A stretch of DNA of 6,241 nucleotides from Cellvibrionales bacterium (GCA_003492055.1 DMZE01000204.1:1-6241), one strand, 5' to 3'; counted from the first letter of the stretch, positions 1 to 5,852 are shown. Notes: generated by a model not told the origin, from the sequence alone. Made by a program: numbers and translations.

Positions 1-614
1 TTGTCATTGTCGTTGCTGTCGTTATTAATGCGATAGCGATAATCAAGCCTTATATCGCCTAGGCCTTTGGTTGATTGATTTATTTCGATCAAGTTTTGAC
101 CGTTGCGTTGGTAGCGGTAATCTAAGGAATTGTCGGGGCGGCTTGATCTATTACCGTCGGGTAAGCCAAAAATATCATGCCAGCCACTAATGGCATTGTC
201 GGCAAAGCCGCCAGAGTGAGCAATAAAAGGCAGAGTTATGCTTAGATCACTTTGCTCACTCAAGCCAAAGCGCAGTTTAAAAGCAGCGCGATAGATTTCG
301 CCATCAAGAAGAAGGGATTCAGAGCTTTGACCATTTGTAGGCAGTAGCGAGTTAGGGTCTTCTGAGCTGATGCTGGCCATATCGAATACCGATGACCACT
401 GGAATTGATCTTTAGGAATAGTCAAAACGCCTGTAGCTTCTGGAATATCATGGACTTGCACTAAAGGGTTTTTATTGGATGAGGGCAGCGGTTGATTACG
501 CCATGGCTCTAATGCTAAAGCGTTTGAAGCTGGAAGCAATAGCGATAACAAGACTGTAAAGGTTACAAGCACCACCGGTTTACGGGTGGTCAGTAAGCGC
601 TTTAAACAAGTCAT
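1..614 (-). CDS. DUF3187-type outer-membrane/secreted protein, N-terminal part (cut by window edge)
   Basis: The minus strand stays open from an ATG at 614-612 to the left edge, giving 204 codons without a stop. The N-terminus is a clear Sec signal peptide: basic residues at 5-12 (KRLLTTRK), a hydrophobic core at about 14-27, then ASNALA with likely cleavage after Ala34. The mature part begins LEPWRNQPL. It carries LLLDGEIYR (101-109), LPFIAHSGGF (128-137), GWHDIFGLPDG (144-154) and GLGDIRL (184-190), which I recognise as the conserved pattern of DUF3187 proteins. Alternating polar and hydrophobic stretches such as KLRFGL and DLSITLPFI suit a beta-barrel, so an outer-membrane location is likely. 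No molecular function is known to me for the family. The start is supported by an AAGG ribosome site just upstream (about 622-625). The C-terminal part lies outside the window. The gene diverges from moaC and is probably regulated separately. Confidence 0.85.
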   Translation of the reverse strand, partial: MTCLKRLLTTRKPVVLVTFTVLLSLLLPASNALALEPWRNQPLPSSNKNPLVQVHDIPEATGVLTIPKDQFQWSSVFDMASISSEDPNSLLPTNGQSSESLLLDGEIYRAAFKLRFGLSEQSDLSITLPFIAHSGGFADNAISGWHDIFGLPDGNRSSRPDNSLDYRYQRNGQNLIEINQSTKGLGDIRLDYRYRINNDSNDND

Positions 615-663
615 TGTTTTACCTTTTTTAAGTAATGGGTGTAGCTACTTTTTCTGTTAAGAT

Positions 664-693
664 TTTATACCCTAAATGCATGCAGTTGGTCAT
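664..693 (-). promoter_or_regulatory. Candidate sigma-70 promoter for the DUF3187 gene
   Basis: Read on the minus strand, TATAAA (669-664) is a 5/6 match to the -10 box. ATGACC (693-688) is a 4/6 match to the -35 box, with an 18-base spacer. Transcription would begin near 657-658, about 43 bases before the ATG. The spacer contains the perfect palindrome TGCATGCA (677-684). This is a motif match only. Confidence 0.4.
677..684. repeat. Perfect 8-base palindrome TGCATGCA inside the divergent intergenic region
   Basis: TGCATGCA is self-complementary and sits between the -10 and -35 elements of the candidate minus-strand promoter. That is a position where a repressor would block transcription. 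An 8-base palindrome can easily occur by chance, and no second copy is seen in this intergenic region, so an operator role is only a suggestion. Confidence 0.3.
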
Positions 694-699
694 AATACT

Positions 700-729
700 T
701 TGTCTATATTTAAGATTAAATGCGACAAT
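700..729 (+). promoter_or_regulatory. Weak candidate promoter for the moaCDE block
   Basis: TTGTCT (700-705, 4/6 match to TTGACA) is followed after 18 bases by GACAAT (724-729, 4/6 match to TATAAT). A start near 736 would leave a leader of about 64 bases before moaC. That leader contains a small hairpin, TGCTC-GTTGA-GAGCA (742-756). I do not see the larger conserved architecture expected of a Moco riboswitch. Both boxes are weak, so this is a tentative call. Confidence 0.2.
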
Positions 730-799
730 AAAATTCTGTTTATGCTCGTTGAGAGCAGCCAATAGTTAAAACTGAGCTTAACTGAGAGAGTCTGAATTT

Positions 800-1288
800 A
801 TGAGTGATAATTTAACCCATTTAAATGCGGCAGGTGAAGCCCATATGGTCGATATTTCTTCTAAAGTGGACTCGCTCCGTATTGCTACTGCGGGTGCTAC
901 CGTCACTTTGGGTGCCGCTGCATTTGAGCAGTTGACCAATGGTAATAATAAAAAAGGTGATGTGATTGCCGTTGCCCGTATAGCGGGTATTCAGGCAGCT
1001 AAAAAATGCAGTGATTTGATTCCACTTTGCCATCCTCTTATGCTTACATCGGTGGCCTTAACTTTTGACTTGGATGATAAAAGCAATAGCGTTTATGTAC
1101 GAGCGACATGCAAGATAACGGGGCCGACAGGTGTTGAAATGGAAGCTTTAACAGCGGTGTCTGTTGCGGCTTTAACTATTTACGATATGTGTAAGGCGGT
1201 TGATAAGTCGATAGTGATTTCAGATATTGCCCTGATAGAAAAAGCGGGTGGCAAGAGTGGTCATTGGCAACGCGACGCTGAAGTTTAA
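800..1288 (+). CDS. moaC: Cyclic pyranopterin monophosphate synthase MoaC
   Basis: MoaC acts with MoaA in the first step of molybdenum cofactor synthesis. It rearranges the MoaA product, 3',8-cyclo-7,8-dihydro-GTP, into cyclic pyranopterin monophosphate in the cytosol. The 162-residue protein matches E. coli MoaC (161 residues) nearly end to end. It has THLNAAGEAHMVD at 6-18, KKGD with Lys52, ARIAGIQAAK (59-68), the DLIPLCHPLML block with Cys77 and His78, TGVEMEALTA (110-119) and IYDMCKAV with Asp129 and Lys132. These correspond to the known E. coli active-site residues Lys51, His77, Asp128 and Lys131, so the enzyme should be active. The ATG at 800 is preceded by a GAGAG ribosome site at 786-790, and the N-terminus aligns with the family. 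It leads a tight moaC-moaD-moaE block. moaA, its obligatory partner, is not in the window. Confidence 0.97.
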   Translation: MSDNLTHLNAAGEAHMVDISSKVDSLRIATAGATVTLGAAAFEQLTNGNNKKGDVIAVARIAGIQAAKKCSDLIPLCHPLMLTSVALTFDLDDKSNSVYVRATCKITGPTGVEMEALTAVSVAALTIYDMCKAVDKSIVISDIALIEKAGGKSGHWQRDAEV

Positions 1289-1299
1289 GGTTTTATTTT

Positions 1300-1548
1300 A
1301 TGATTAAAATATTATTTTTTGCTCGTCTAAGAGAGCAGCTGGGTACTCGCGAGTGCAGTGTCACTTGGAGCGATAATATGACTGTGCAGTCGTTAATTAA
1401 TCATTTACTAACGAATAATGACGATAAGTGGCAGTTATTACTGGCTGACGAAGTTGTGGTTGCCATTAATCAGCAAGTTGTTGGTCGTGACGCTCGCATT
1501 AAAGACGGTGACGAGCTCGCTTTCTTTCCGCCGGTCACTGGCGGGTAA
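1300..1548 (+). CDS. moaD: Molybdopterin synthase sulfur-carrier subunit MoaD
   Basis: MoaD is the small ubiquitin-like subunit of molybdopterin synthase. Its C-terminal glycine is adenylated by MoeB and converted to a thiocarboxylate, which donates sulfur to cyclic pyranopterin monophosphate. The 82 residues match the usual size (E. coli 81). The N-terminal strand IKILFFARLRE, the DGDELAFFPPV segment and the obligatory terminal Gly81-Gly82 are all present, and the last eight residues are essentially the E. coli ones. The gene starts 11 bases after the moaC stop, with an AAGG ribosome site (1287-1290) overlapping that stop. moaE follows directly, so translation of the three genes is probably coupled. 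Confidence 0.97.
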   Translation: MIKILFFARLREQLGTRECSVTWSDNMTVQSLINHLLTNNDDKWQLLLADEVVVAINQQVVGRDARIKDGDELAFFPPVTGG

Positions 1549-1557
1549 GTGTTAATT

Positions 1558-2091
1558 ATGGATATTAACAACGCCTCAAAGCTCTCGCCATTAGTGAGTG
1601 TGGTTATTCAATCATCCACCTTTGACGTGCCTGCTGAGACTCGCTTACTCGAAAAAGCCTTGGCGGATAATCGTATCAATATGGGCGCATTAGCGACCTT
1701 TACCGGTAGCGTTAGAGGTAGCGAGACAGGTGCTTTTGACGATGCGGCGGCTTATGGTGAGCTATTAGCCTTGGATATTGAGCATTACCCCGCTATGACA
1801 CAATTAACGATTGAGGCTATAGCTTTAAAGGCTGCTCAGCGCTGGCCTTTTCTGGCTTGTCGGGTAATTCATCGCGTGGGTCGTTTAGCTGTCGGCGAGC
1901 CAATCGTCTTAGTGTTGGTGGCTTCGTCGCATCGTAAAGAGGCTTTTGCTGTGTGCGAGTTTATTCTTGATTATTTAAAGACGGCTGCACCGTTTTGGAA
2001 AAAGGCGATATTTGAACAAGGAGAGCAGTGGGTTGCCGCTAAAGTGAGCGATACTGAAGCCTTAGATAAATGGTCGCTTCCTTCGCTATAA
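1558..2091 (+). CDS. moaE: Molybdopterin synthase catalytic subunit MoaE
   Basis: MoaE binds cyclic pyranopterin monophosphate and, with two thiocarboxylated MoaD subunits, forms the dithiolene of molybdopterin. Counted from the ATG at 1558 (177 residues), the family signatures are FTGSVR (Arg53), EHYPAM (75-80), VIHRVGRL (103-110), SSHRKEAF with His125 and Arg126, and DYLKTAAPFWKK with Lys141 and Lys148. The last two match E. coli Lys119 and Lys126. The protein is longer than E. coli MoaE (150 residues). It has an N-terminal extension of about 10-13 residues, about 8 extra residues in the loop after FTGSVR, and a short C-terminal tail. A GTG at 1549, directly after the moaD stop, is in frame and would give 180 residues. 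I prefer the ATG because GGTAAG at 1544-1549 sits at normal ribosome-site spacing from it. Either way the gene is coupled to moaD. Confidence 0.95.
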   Translation: MDINNASKLSPLVSVVIQSSTFDVPAETRLLEKALADNRINMGALATFTGSVRGSETGAFDDAAAYGELLALDIEHYPAMTQLTIEAIALKAAQRWPFLACRVIHRVGRLAVGEPIVLVLVASSHRKEAFAVCEFILDYLKTAAPFWKKAIFEQGEQWVAAKVSDTEALDKWSLPSL

Positions 2092-2367
2092 ACCTCAGTA
2101 TTTAGCGGCTTTGATGGTATAAACAGCGTTGTTATTCAAGTCGCAATCAGATATTGTCCTGATCCATTAAGTATGTCGTCTATCCATGATTACTGCCTCA
2201 GTTAACCTTATTCTTATCAATAGCCTACAGGTTATTATTATGTAATAGGGTTAAGCGCTGTTATTGTGTAAATCCTGAGTGTAATCAATGATCAGTTGAA
2301 TGCTGAGTCGACATCAAGTAAAGCAGTAATAAATTAAGCATCAATAATTAAAAATGAGTTTACCTTT
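2092..2367. other. 276-base intergenic region without a gene
   Basis: I see no convincing coding sequence, tRNA or structured RNA here. The region is AT-rich and holds small inverted repeats: ATCAG/CTGAT (2146-2150 and 2159-2163) and the hairpin at 2219-2236. No GC-rich stem followed by a T-run marks a rho-independent terminator for moaCDE. The gap must contain the promoter of the flavin reductase gene if that gene is not read from moaCDE, but no hexamer pair stands out. It separates the moa block from the downstream gene series. Confidence 0.6.
2219..2236 (+). repeat. Small hairpin: 7-bp stem with a TACA loop
   Basis: AATAGCC (2219-2225) pairs with GGTTATT (2230-2236) across the loop TACA, with one G-T wobble. 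It is followed by AT-rich sequence but not by a T-run, and the stem is mostly AT, so it is a poor intrinsic terminator. It could be a processing or stability element at the end of the moa transcript, or a chance pairing. Confidence 0.3.
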
Positions 2368-2862
2368 ATGAGTATAGATCAGCGTGCGCTTCGAAATGCG
2401 CTTGGACAATTTCCGACTGGCGTCACGATTATAACGGCAGATCCAGAAGGTTATGCGCCTTTTGGTGTAACCGCTAATTCCTTTGCTTCGGTTTCATTAG
2501 ATCCACCACTGGTGCTTTGGAGTTTACAAAAAAATTCAGATACCTTTGATGCCTTTGCTGCAGCGAAACATTTTGCGGTGAATATTTTGAGTGCTGACCA
2601 GCAAGATATTTCGAATCAGTATGCGAAGAAGCATAGCCATGGTTTAGACGCTGAACATTATCAGCCTGGTATTGCCGGCACGCCATTATTGAATAATGCG
2701 ATTGTTAGCTTTGAGTGCGAAGTGGATGTATGTCATGACGGTGGCGACCATATTATTATGGTAGGCAAAGTGCTTGCTATTAGCGACTTGCATGAAGATG
2801 ATTTAAACAAGACCAGTCCATTAGTTTTTCACGCGGGTAAATATCGCGAATTAATGGCCTAA
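2368..2862 (+). CDS. Flavin reductase-like FMN-binding split-barrel protein
   Basis: The 164-residue protein belongs to the flavin reductase-like family (HpaC/NtaB type). Many members reduce FMN or FAD with NAD(P)H and hand the reduced flavin to a partner monooxygenase. Family hallmarks are in order: FPTGVTIIT (15-23), the flavin-contacting GVTANSFASVSLDPPLV (33-49), the KNSDTF segment (55-60), GDHIIMVGKV (126-135) and the C-terminal PLVFHAGKYR (151-160). The length is usual and there is no signal peptide, so it is cytosolic. No monooxygenase is adjacent, so the physiological acceptor cannot be named. The ATG at 2368 has only a minimal GAG (2356-2358) upstream. A five-codon reading frame (ATG at 2354) ends in a TGA that overlaps this start. 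The gene is first of a same-strand series and the NUDIX gene follows after 46 bases. Confidence 0.88.
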   Translation: MSIDQRALRNALGQFPTGVTIITADPEGYAPFGVTANSFASVSLDPPLVLWSLQKNSDTFDAFAAAKHFAVNILSADQQDISNQYAKKHSHGLDAEHYQPGIAGTPLLNNAIVSFECEVDVCHDGGDHIIMVGKVLAISDLHEDDLNKTSPLVFHAGKYRELMA

Positions 2863-2864
2863 GG

Positions 2865-2870
2865 TATAAT
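2865..2870 (+). promoter_or_regulatory. Perfect TATAAT -10-like box before the NUDIX gene
   Basis: TATAAT lies just after the flavin reductase stop and about 39 bases before the NUDIX start, so a transcript could begin near 2877. There is no good -35 hexamer at 16-18 bases upstream and no extended TG motif. It may be an internal promoter letting the NUDIX and downstream genes be expressed independently, or chance in AT-rich DNA. Confidence 0.3.
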
Positions 2871-2897
2871 TTTTAGATTGAGTTGATCGATCTTCAA

Positions 2898-2904
2898 AAG
2901 GGGA
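2898..2904 (+). promoter_or_regulatory. Strong ribosome binding site that fixes the TTG start of the NUDIX gene
   Basis: AAGGGGA lies 4 bases before the TTG at 2909 (7 bases when counted from the AAGG core). It is among the best Shine-Dalgarno matches in the window. No ATG in this frame lies before the zinc-binding cysteines at codons 4 and 7, so the TTG is the start that makes sense. Confidence 0.65.
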
Positions 2905-2908
2905 TAGC

Positions 2909-3487
2909 TTGAAATTTTGTAGTCAATGCGGAGAATCAGTCGAACATAAGGTGCCGTCGGGAGATAATCGCCCGCGTTATATTTGTTTGGGCTGCGATGT
3001 CGTTCACTACCAAAATCCTAATGTGGTTGTTGGCACCATTCCTCTTTATATTGATGATAAAAACGGTGTGCGTGTATTACTCTGCCGTCGAAATATTGAG
3101 CCAAGACATGGCTTTTGGACTTTGCCTGCAGGTTTTCTTGAAAATGACGAAACTAGTAGTGAAGGTGCACATAGAGAAACCATAGAAGAGTCTTGCGCCA
3201 ATATAAATAACTTATCGATTTACCGTGTATTTAATGTTGCCCATGCCAACCAAATACATATGTTCTTTCGCGCCACAATGTTGGACGACAGTTTTTCGAC
3301 AACCTCAGAAAGCTCTGAAGTCCGTTTGTTTGGTTTTGATGAAATCCCTTGGGCTGAATTGGCTTTTCCTACGGTACATAAAGCGTTGTTAGATTTGGTC
3401 GATGATCATGCCGATGGACAGTTTGCGATTGAGATGATTGATGTTGAAGAAAGTTATTGGCGACAAATGAAAGCGCCTGTTAAATAA
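2909..3487 (+). CDS. NUDIX hydrolase with N-terminal zinc ribbon
   Basis: This is a 192-residue NUDIX pyrophosphohydrolase with a zinc ribbon, of the COG1051 / ADP-ribose pyrophosphatase-like type. Four cysteines form the ribbon: Cys4-x2-Cys7 and Cys26-x2-Cys29. HYQNPNVVVG (33-42) follows, as is usual before the catalytic domain. The NUDIX box is Gly75-x5-Glu81-x7-Arg89-Glu90-x2-Glu93-Glu94, so all metal-binding glutamates are present. The glycine normally two residues after the last Glu is Cys96 here. Related zinc-ribbon NUDIX proteins, as I remember them, also lack that glycine, so this need not mean loss of activity. FGFDEIPWAELAFPTV (141-156) is the typical C-terminal segment. The enzyme should cleave a nucleoside diphosphate linked to another moiety, but the substrate cannot be read from sequence. 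The start is TTG, supported by a strong ribosome site. The ZIP transporter gene follows after 42 bases. Confidence 0.9.
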   Translation: MKFCSQCGESVEHKVPSGDNRPRYICLGCDVVHYQNPNVVVGTIPLYIDDKNGVRVLLCRRNIEPRHGFWTLPAGFLENDETSSEGAHRETIEESCANINNLSIYRVFNVAHANQIHMFFRATMLDDSFSTTSESSEVRLFGFDEIPWAELAFPTVHKALLDLVDDHADGQFAIEMIDVEESYWRQMKAPVK

Positions 3488-3529
3488 ATATTTGCCCAGT
3501 GAACAACCATGATGGAAATGCTTTAACTT

Positions 3530-4498
3530 ATGTTCAACACACTTGACCCACTTTTAGTTAGCGTTTTAGCCGCTTACTCCTTTGTATTAGTGGCGGCCAT
3601 TATGCTGGGTGGTAAACTACCCACGCTAATAAGAATGACGCATACGCGCACTCAGTTAGTCATGAGTTTTGTTTCTGGCTTGATGTTGGGCATTGCGATT
3701 TTTCACCTTCTACCTCACGCCATTTATACCATTGCCAGTGATCAAGCGGTAGAGATTGCCGCGCGCTGGACCATGCTTGGTTTGCTTGTTATGTTTTTAT
3801 TGTTGCGCGTTTTTCATTTTCATCATCATGACTTGAGTGATGATGCGCACGAAAGTCAATGTGTTGAGCATGTCGGTGATGATCATGCTCATCATCACCA
3901 TGATAAAAGCTCATCGACCAAGCCAGTAAGCTGGATGGGTATTGCTCTGGGCTTAACGATTCATACCATGATTGATGGGGTTGCTTTGGCCGCCAGTATG
4001 CAAGCCGATTGGTCATTGCTATCTGATAATCAAAGCCTAACGGTATTGGTTGGCTTGGGTGTGTTCTTAGCCATTTTATTGCATAAGCCCTTAGATGCAC
4101 TAACGATATCTTCTTTGATGAGTGACAGTGGTGCCAGTAAAACTAAGCGTCGCCTGGTGATGTTTGGCTTTGCCATTATTTGCCCGTTAAGTGCCTTTGC
4201 CGCCTTATGGGGTATTAATTTTATTAGTAGTGGTCATGGGCTGTATGTTGGTGCGGCGCTGGCTTTTTCTGCCGGTGTATTTTTATGTATTTCGCTCAGC
4301 GATTTACTGCCAGAAGTGCATTTTCATAGCCATGATCGATTGAAGATGACCATAGTATTACTCTTAGGTGTAGGTCTTGCGTTGGCGCTAGTTAGTGTTG
4401 AGCCAGTGCATCGTCATAGTGAGGCTGAGGTCGCCATAGAGATAAAGGCTGAGAGTGATTTATATAGCATTCATCATCATTCTGAAACTATGCATTAA
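3530..4498 (+). CDS. ZIP-family divalent metal transporter with histidine-rich loops
   Basis: This is a 322-residue inner-membrane protein of the ZIP family, likely importing zinc or a similar divalent metal. About eight membrane segments are visible, near residues 8-27, 42-62, 78-95, 133-155, 170-192, 207-229, 237-256 and 272-290. The TM4 motif is His145-x3-Asp149-Gly150 (HTMIDG) and the TM5 motif is His185-Lys-Pro-x-Asp189 (HKPLDA). Most ZIPs have a glutamate after the TM5 histidine (HExP), so the Lys186 variant is unusual. His59 and His63 lie in TM2 (HLLPH). The loop between TM3 and TM4 (96-124) holds 11 histidines plus acidic residues, and the C-terminal tail (291-322) holds six more. These are probable metal-collecting segments. 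A TAA at 3524-3526 in the same frame rules out the ATGs at 3509 and 3512 as starts. GGAAA at 3514-3518 is a weak ribosome site. rmuC follows after 31 bases. Confidence 0.87.
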   Translation: MFNTLDPLLVSVLAAYSFVLVAAIMLGGKLPTLIRMTHTRTQLVMSFVSGLMLGIAIFHLLPHAIYTIASDQAVEIAARWTMLGLLVMFLLLRVFHFHHHDLSDDAHESQCVEHVGDDHAHHHHDKSSSTKPVSWMGIALGLTIHTMIDGVALAASMQADWSLLSDNQSLTVLVGLGVFLAILLHKPLDALTISSLMSDSGASKTKRRLVMFGFAIICPLSAFAALWGINFISSGHGLYVGAALAFSAGVFLCISLSDLLPEVHFHSHDRLKMTIVLLLGVGLALALVSVEPVHRHSEAEVAIEIKAESDLYSIHHHSETMH

Positions 4499-4529
4499 AT
4501 TGACTCGAGTATAAAAAAAGAGATCGGAT

Positions 4530-5852
4530 ATGAATATAACGATTTTATTGGCACTGATAATTATCGCGCTTGCTTTTAGTTGCTTGCTGTTGTTGTTTCG
4601 TGGGCAAAAAACGGCCTTACAACACCAAGCTGAACTTCAAGCGCTAGAGTCGGGATCTGTTATTGTTGCCTCTGAAAAAAAGCATTTGCAAGAAGATAAA
4701 GCGCAGTTACAAGATGAGCTTCGAGCACTGCAAGCCAGTTATGCTGAGCAAGGTACGCGTTACGCCGAGTTAGAGGCTAGGACATCTGCAGAACAAAAAT
4801 CACTGGATGAAAAAATTGAGTTACTAAAAAAGAATCGTGAGCAGTTAAGTGGTGAGTTTGAAAATTTAGCGAATCGTATCTTTGATGAAAAAGCCCAGAA
4901 GTTTGAGCGCAACAGTAAGCAATCTTTAGAAAGCACCTTATCGCCACTTAAGCAGCAACTCACAGACTTTCGGACTAAGGTCGAAGAGGCTTATAGCACT
5001 GAGAGCAAAGAGCGTCATTTGCTTAAAGAGCAGATTACTCAGTTACGAGAAGATAGCTTGAAAATTGGTGAAGATGCTAACAACCTTACTCGTGCTTTAA
5101 AGCATGATAACAAAGCACAAGGTAACTGGGGCGAGCTCACCTTAATTCGTGCGTTAGAAATGTGCGGCTTGCGCGAGCCCGAAGAATACGAAACACAAGT
5201 AGCCATGAAAGCTGAAGATGGCTCAAAGCAGATTCCAGATGTAGTGGTGCATTTACCTGGCGGAAAAGACGTGATTATCGATTCAAAGGTCTCGCTATTA
5301 GCCTATTCGCGTTATTTTGAAGCAGAAGATGATCAGCAGCGTCAGTTAGCGCTAGATGAGCATGTAAGCTCAGTACGTGCGCATATTAAGGGCTTGAGCA
5401 ATAAGAATTACGATAGTCTTGTCGGCGTTAATACGCTGGACTATGTAATGCTGTATATACCTATTGAAGGCGCCTCAGCCTTAGCGCTACAAAATGATAA
5501 AGACATTTGGGGCGATGCCTACAGTAAAAATATTGTCTTAGTGAGCCCAACTAACTTGCTGGCTATACTGCGTTCGGTTGAGACCATTTGGCGTCATGAG
5601 CGACAGAATAAAAATGCTGAAAAAATCGCTTTAGAGGCGGGTAACTTGCATGATAAATTCGTTTCTTTTATCGAATCATTAGAAGGTATAGGCAGCCATT
5701 TAGAAAAAGCACAAACAGCTTATGATACGACCTTTAAGCGCTTGTCTACTGGTAGTGGTAATTTAATACGCCGCGTCGCTATTCTTAAAGACCTAGGCGC
5801 TAAAACGAAAAAAGATTTACCCGATACGTTATCGATTGATGACGAAAGCTAA
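4530..5852 (+). CDS. rmuC: DNA recombination protein RmuC
   Basis: RmuC limits recombination at inverted repeats in E. coli, and its core is predicted to be a PD-(D/E)XK-type nuclease domain. The 440 residues are close to the usual length. An N-terminal membrane anchor (about 4-23) is followed by Arg24 and a long, highly charged coiled coil (about 28-175). The conserved RmuC domain then runs from about 190 to 420. Its hallmarks are GNWGELTL (198-205, Glu202), IPDVVVHLP (235-243, Asp237), VIIDSKVSL (248-256, Asp251 and Lys253), YIPIEGA (309-315), LVSPTNLLAILR (337-348) and IWRHERQNKNA (353-363). Glu202, Asp237 and Asp251-x-Lys253 are the likely catalytic set. The coiled coil is expected to project from the membrane into the cytosol. 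The ATG at 4530 has AAGAG (4519-4523) upstream. The peroxiredoxin gene follows after 32 bases. Confidence 0.95.
   Translation: MNITILLALIIIALAFSCLLLLFRGQKTALQHQAELQALESGSVIVASEKKHLQEDKAQLQDELRALQASYAEQGTRYAELEARTSAEQKSLDEKIELLKKNREQLSGEFENLANRIFDEKAQKFERNSKQSLESTLSPLKQQLTDFRTKVEEAYSTESKERHLLKEQITQLREDSLKIGEDANNLTRALKHDNKAQGNWGELTLIRALEMCGLREPEEYETQVAMKAEDGSKQIPDVVVHLPGGKDVIIDSKVSLLAYSRYFEAEDDQQRQLALDEHVSSVRAHIKGLSNKNYDSLVGVNTLDYVMLYIPIEGASALALQNDKDIWGDAYSKNIVLVSPTNLLAILRSVETIWRHERQNKNAEKIALEAGNLHDKFVSFIESLEGIGSHLEKAQTAYDTTFKRLSTGSGNLIRRVAILKDLGAKTKKDLPDTLSIDDES

Noticed and set aside
742..799. Moco riboswitch in the moaC leader
   Set aside because: Only a 5-bp hairpin (TGCTC/GAGCA) and a short GTTAA/TTAAC pair are visible. 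The multi-stem conserved architecture is not evident.
821..1033. Minus-strand open frame inside moaC
   Set aside because: moaC is certain from its motifs, and the antisense frame has no recognisable domain.
2885..2892. GATCGATC palindrome before the NUDIX gene as an operator
   Set aside because: It consists of two overlapping Dam-type GATC sites in a short gap with no wider symmetry, so there is not enough to call it an operator.
2997..3185. Plus-strand open frame of 62 codons overlapping the NUDIX gene
   Set aside because: It overlaps the zinc ribbon and NUDIX box in another frame. Its hydrophobic translation is a by-product of the frame shift.
3789..4100. Open frame on the minus strand opposite the ZIP transporter, with His-rich translation
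   Set aside because: It lies wholly inside a well-supported ZIP gene. Its length comes from the CAT/ATG-rich histidine codons read backwards, and no family pattern or ribosome site is visible.
4499..4506. ATTGACTC just after the ZIP stop, repeated at 5861-5868 before bcp, as a possible shared regulatory box or -35 element
   Set aside because: Only 8 bases match. At 5861 the corresponding -10 would fall on the bcp start codon, and the flanks differ, so chance is the simplest explanation.
4760..4963. Serine- and phenylalanine-rich minus-strand frame inside rmuC
   Set aside because: It is the complement of the charged coiled-coil codons (GAA, AAA, GAG) of RmuC, a common artefact.
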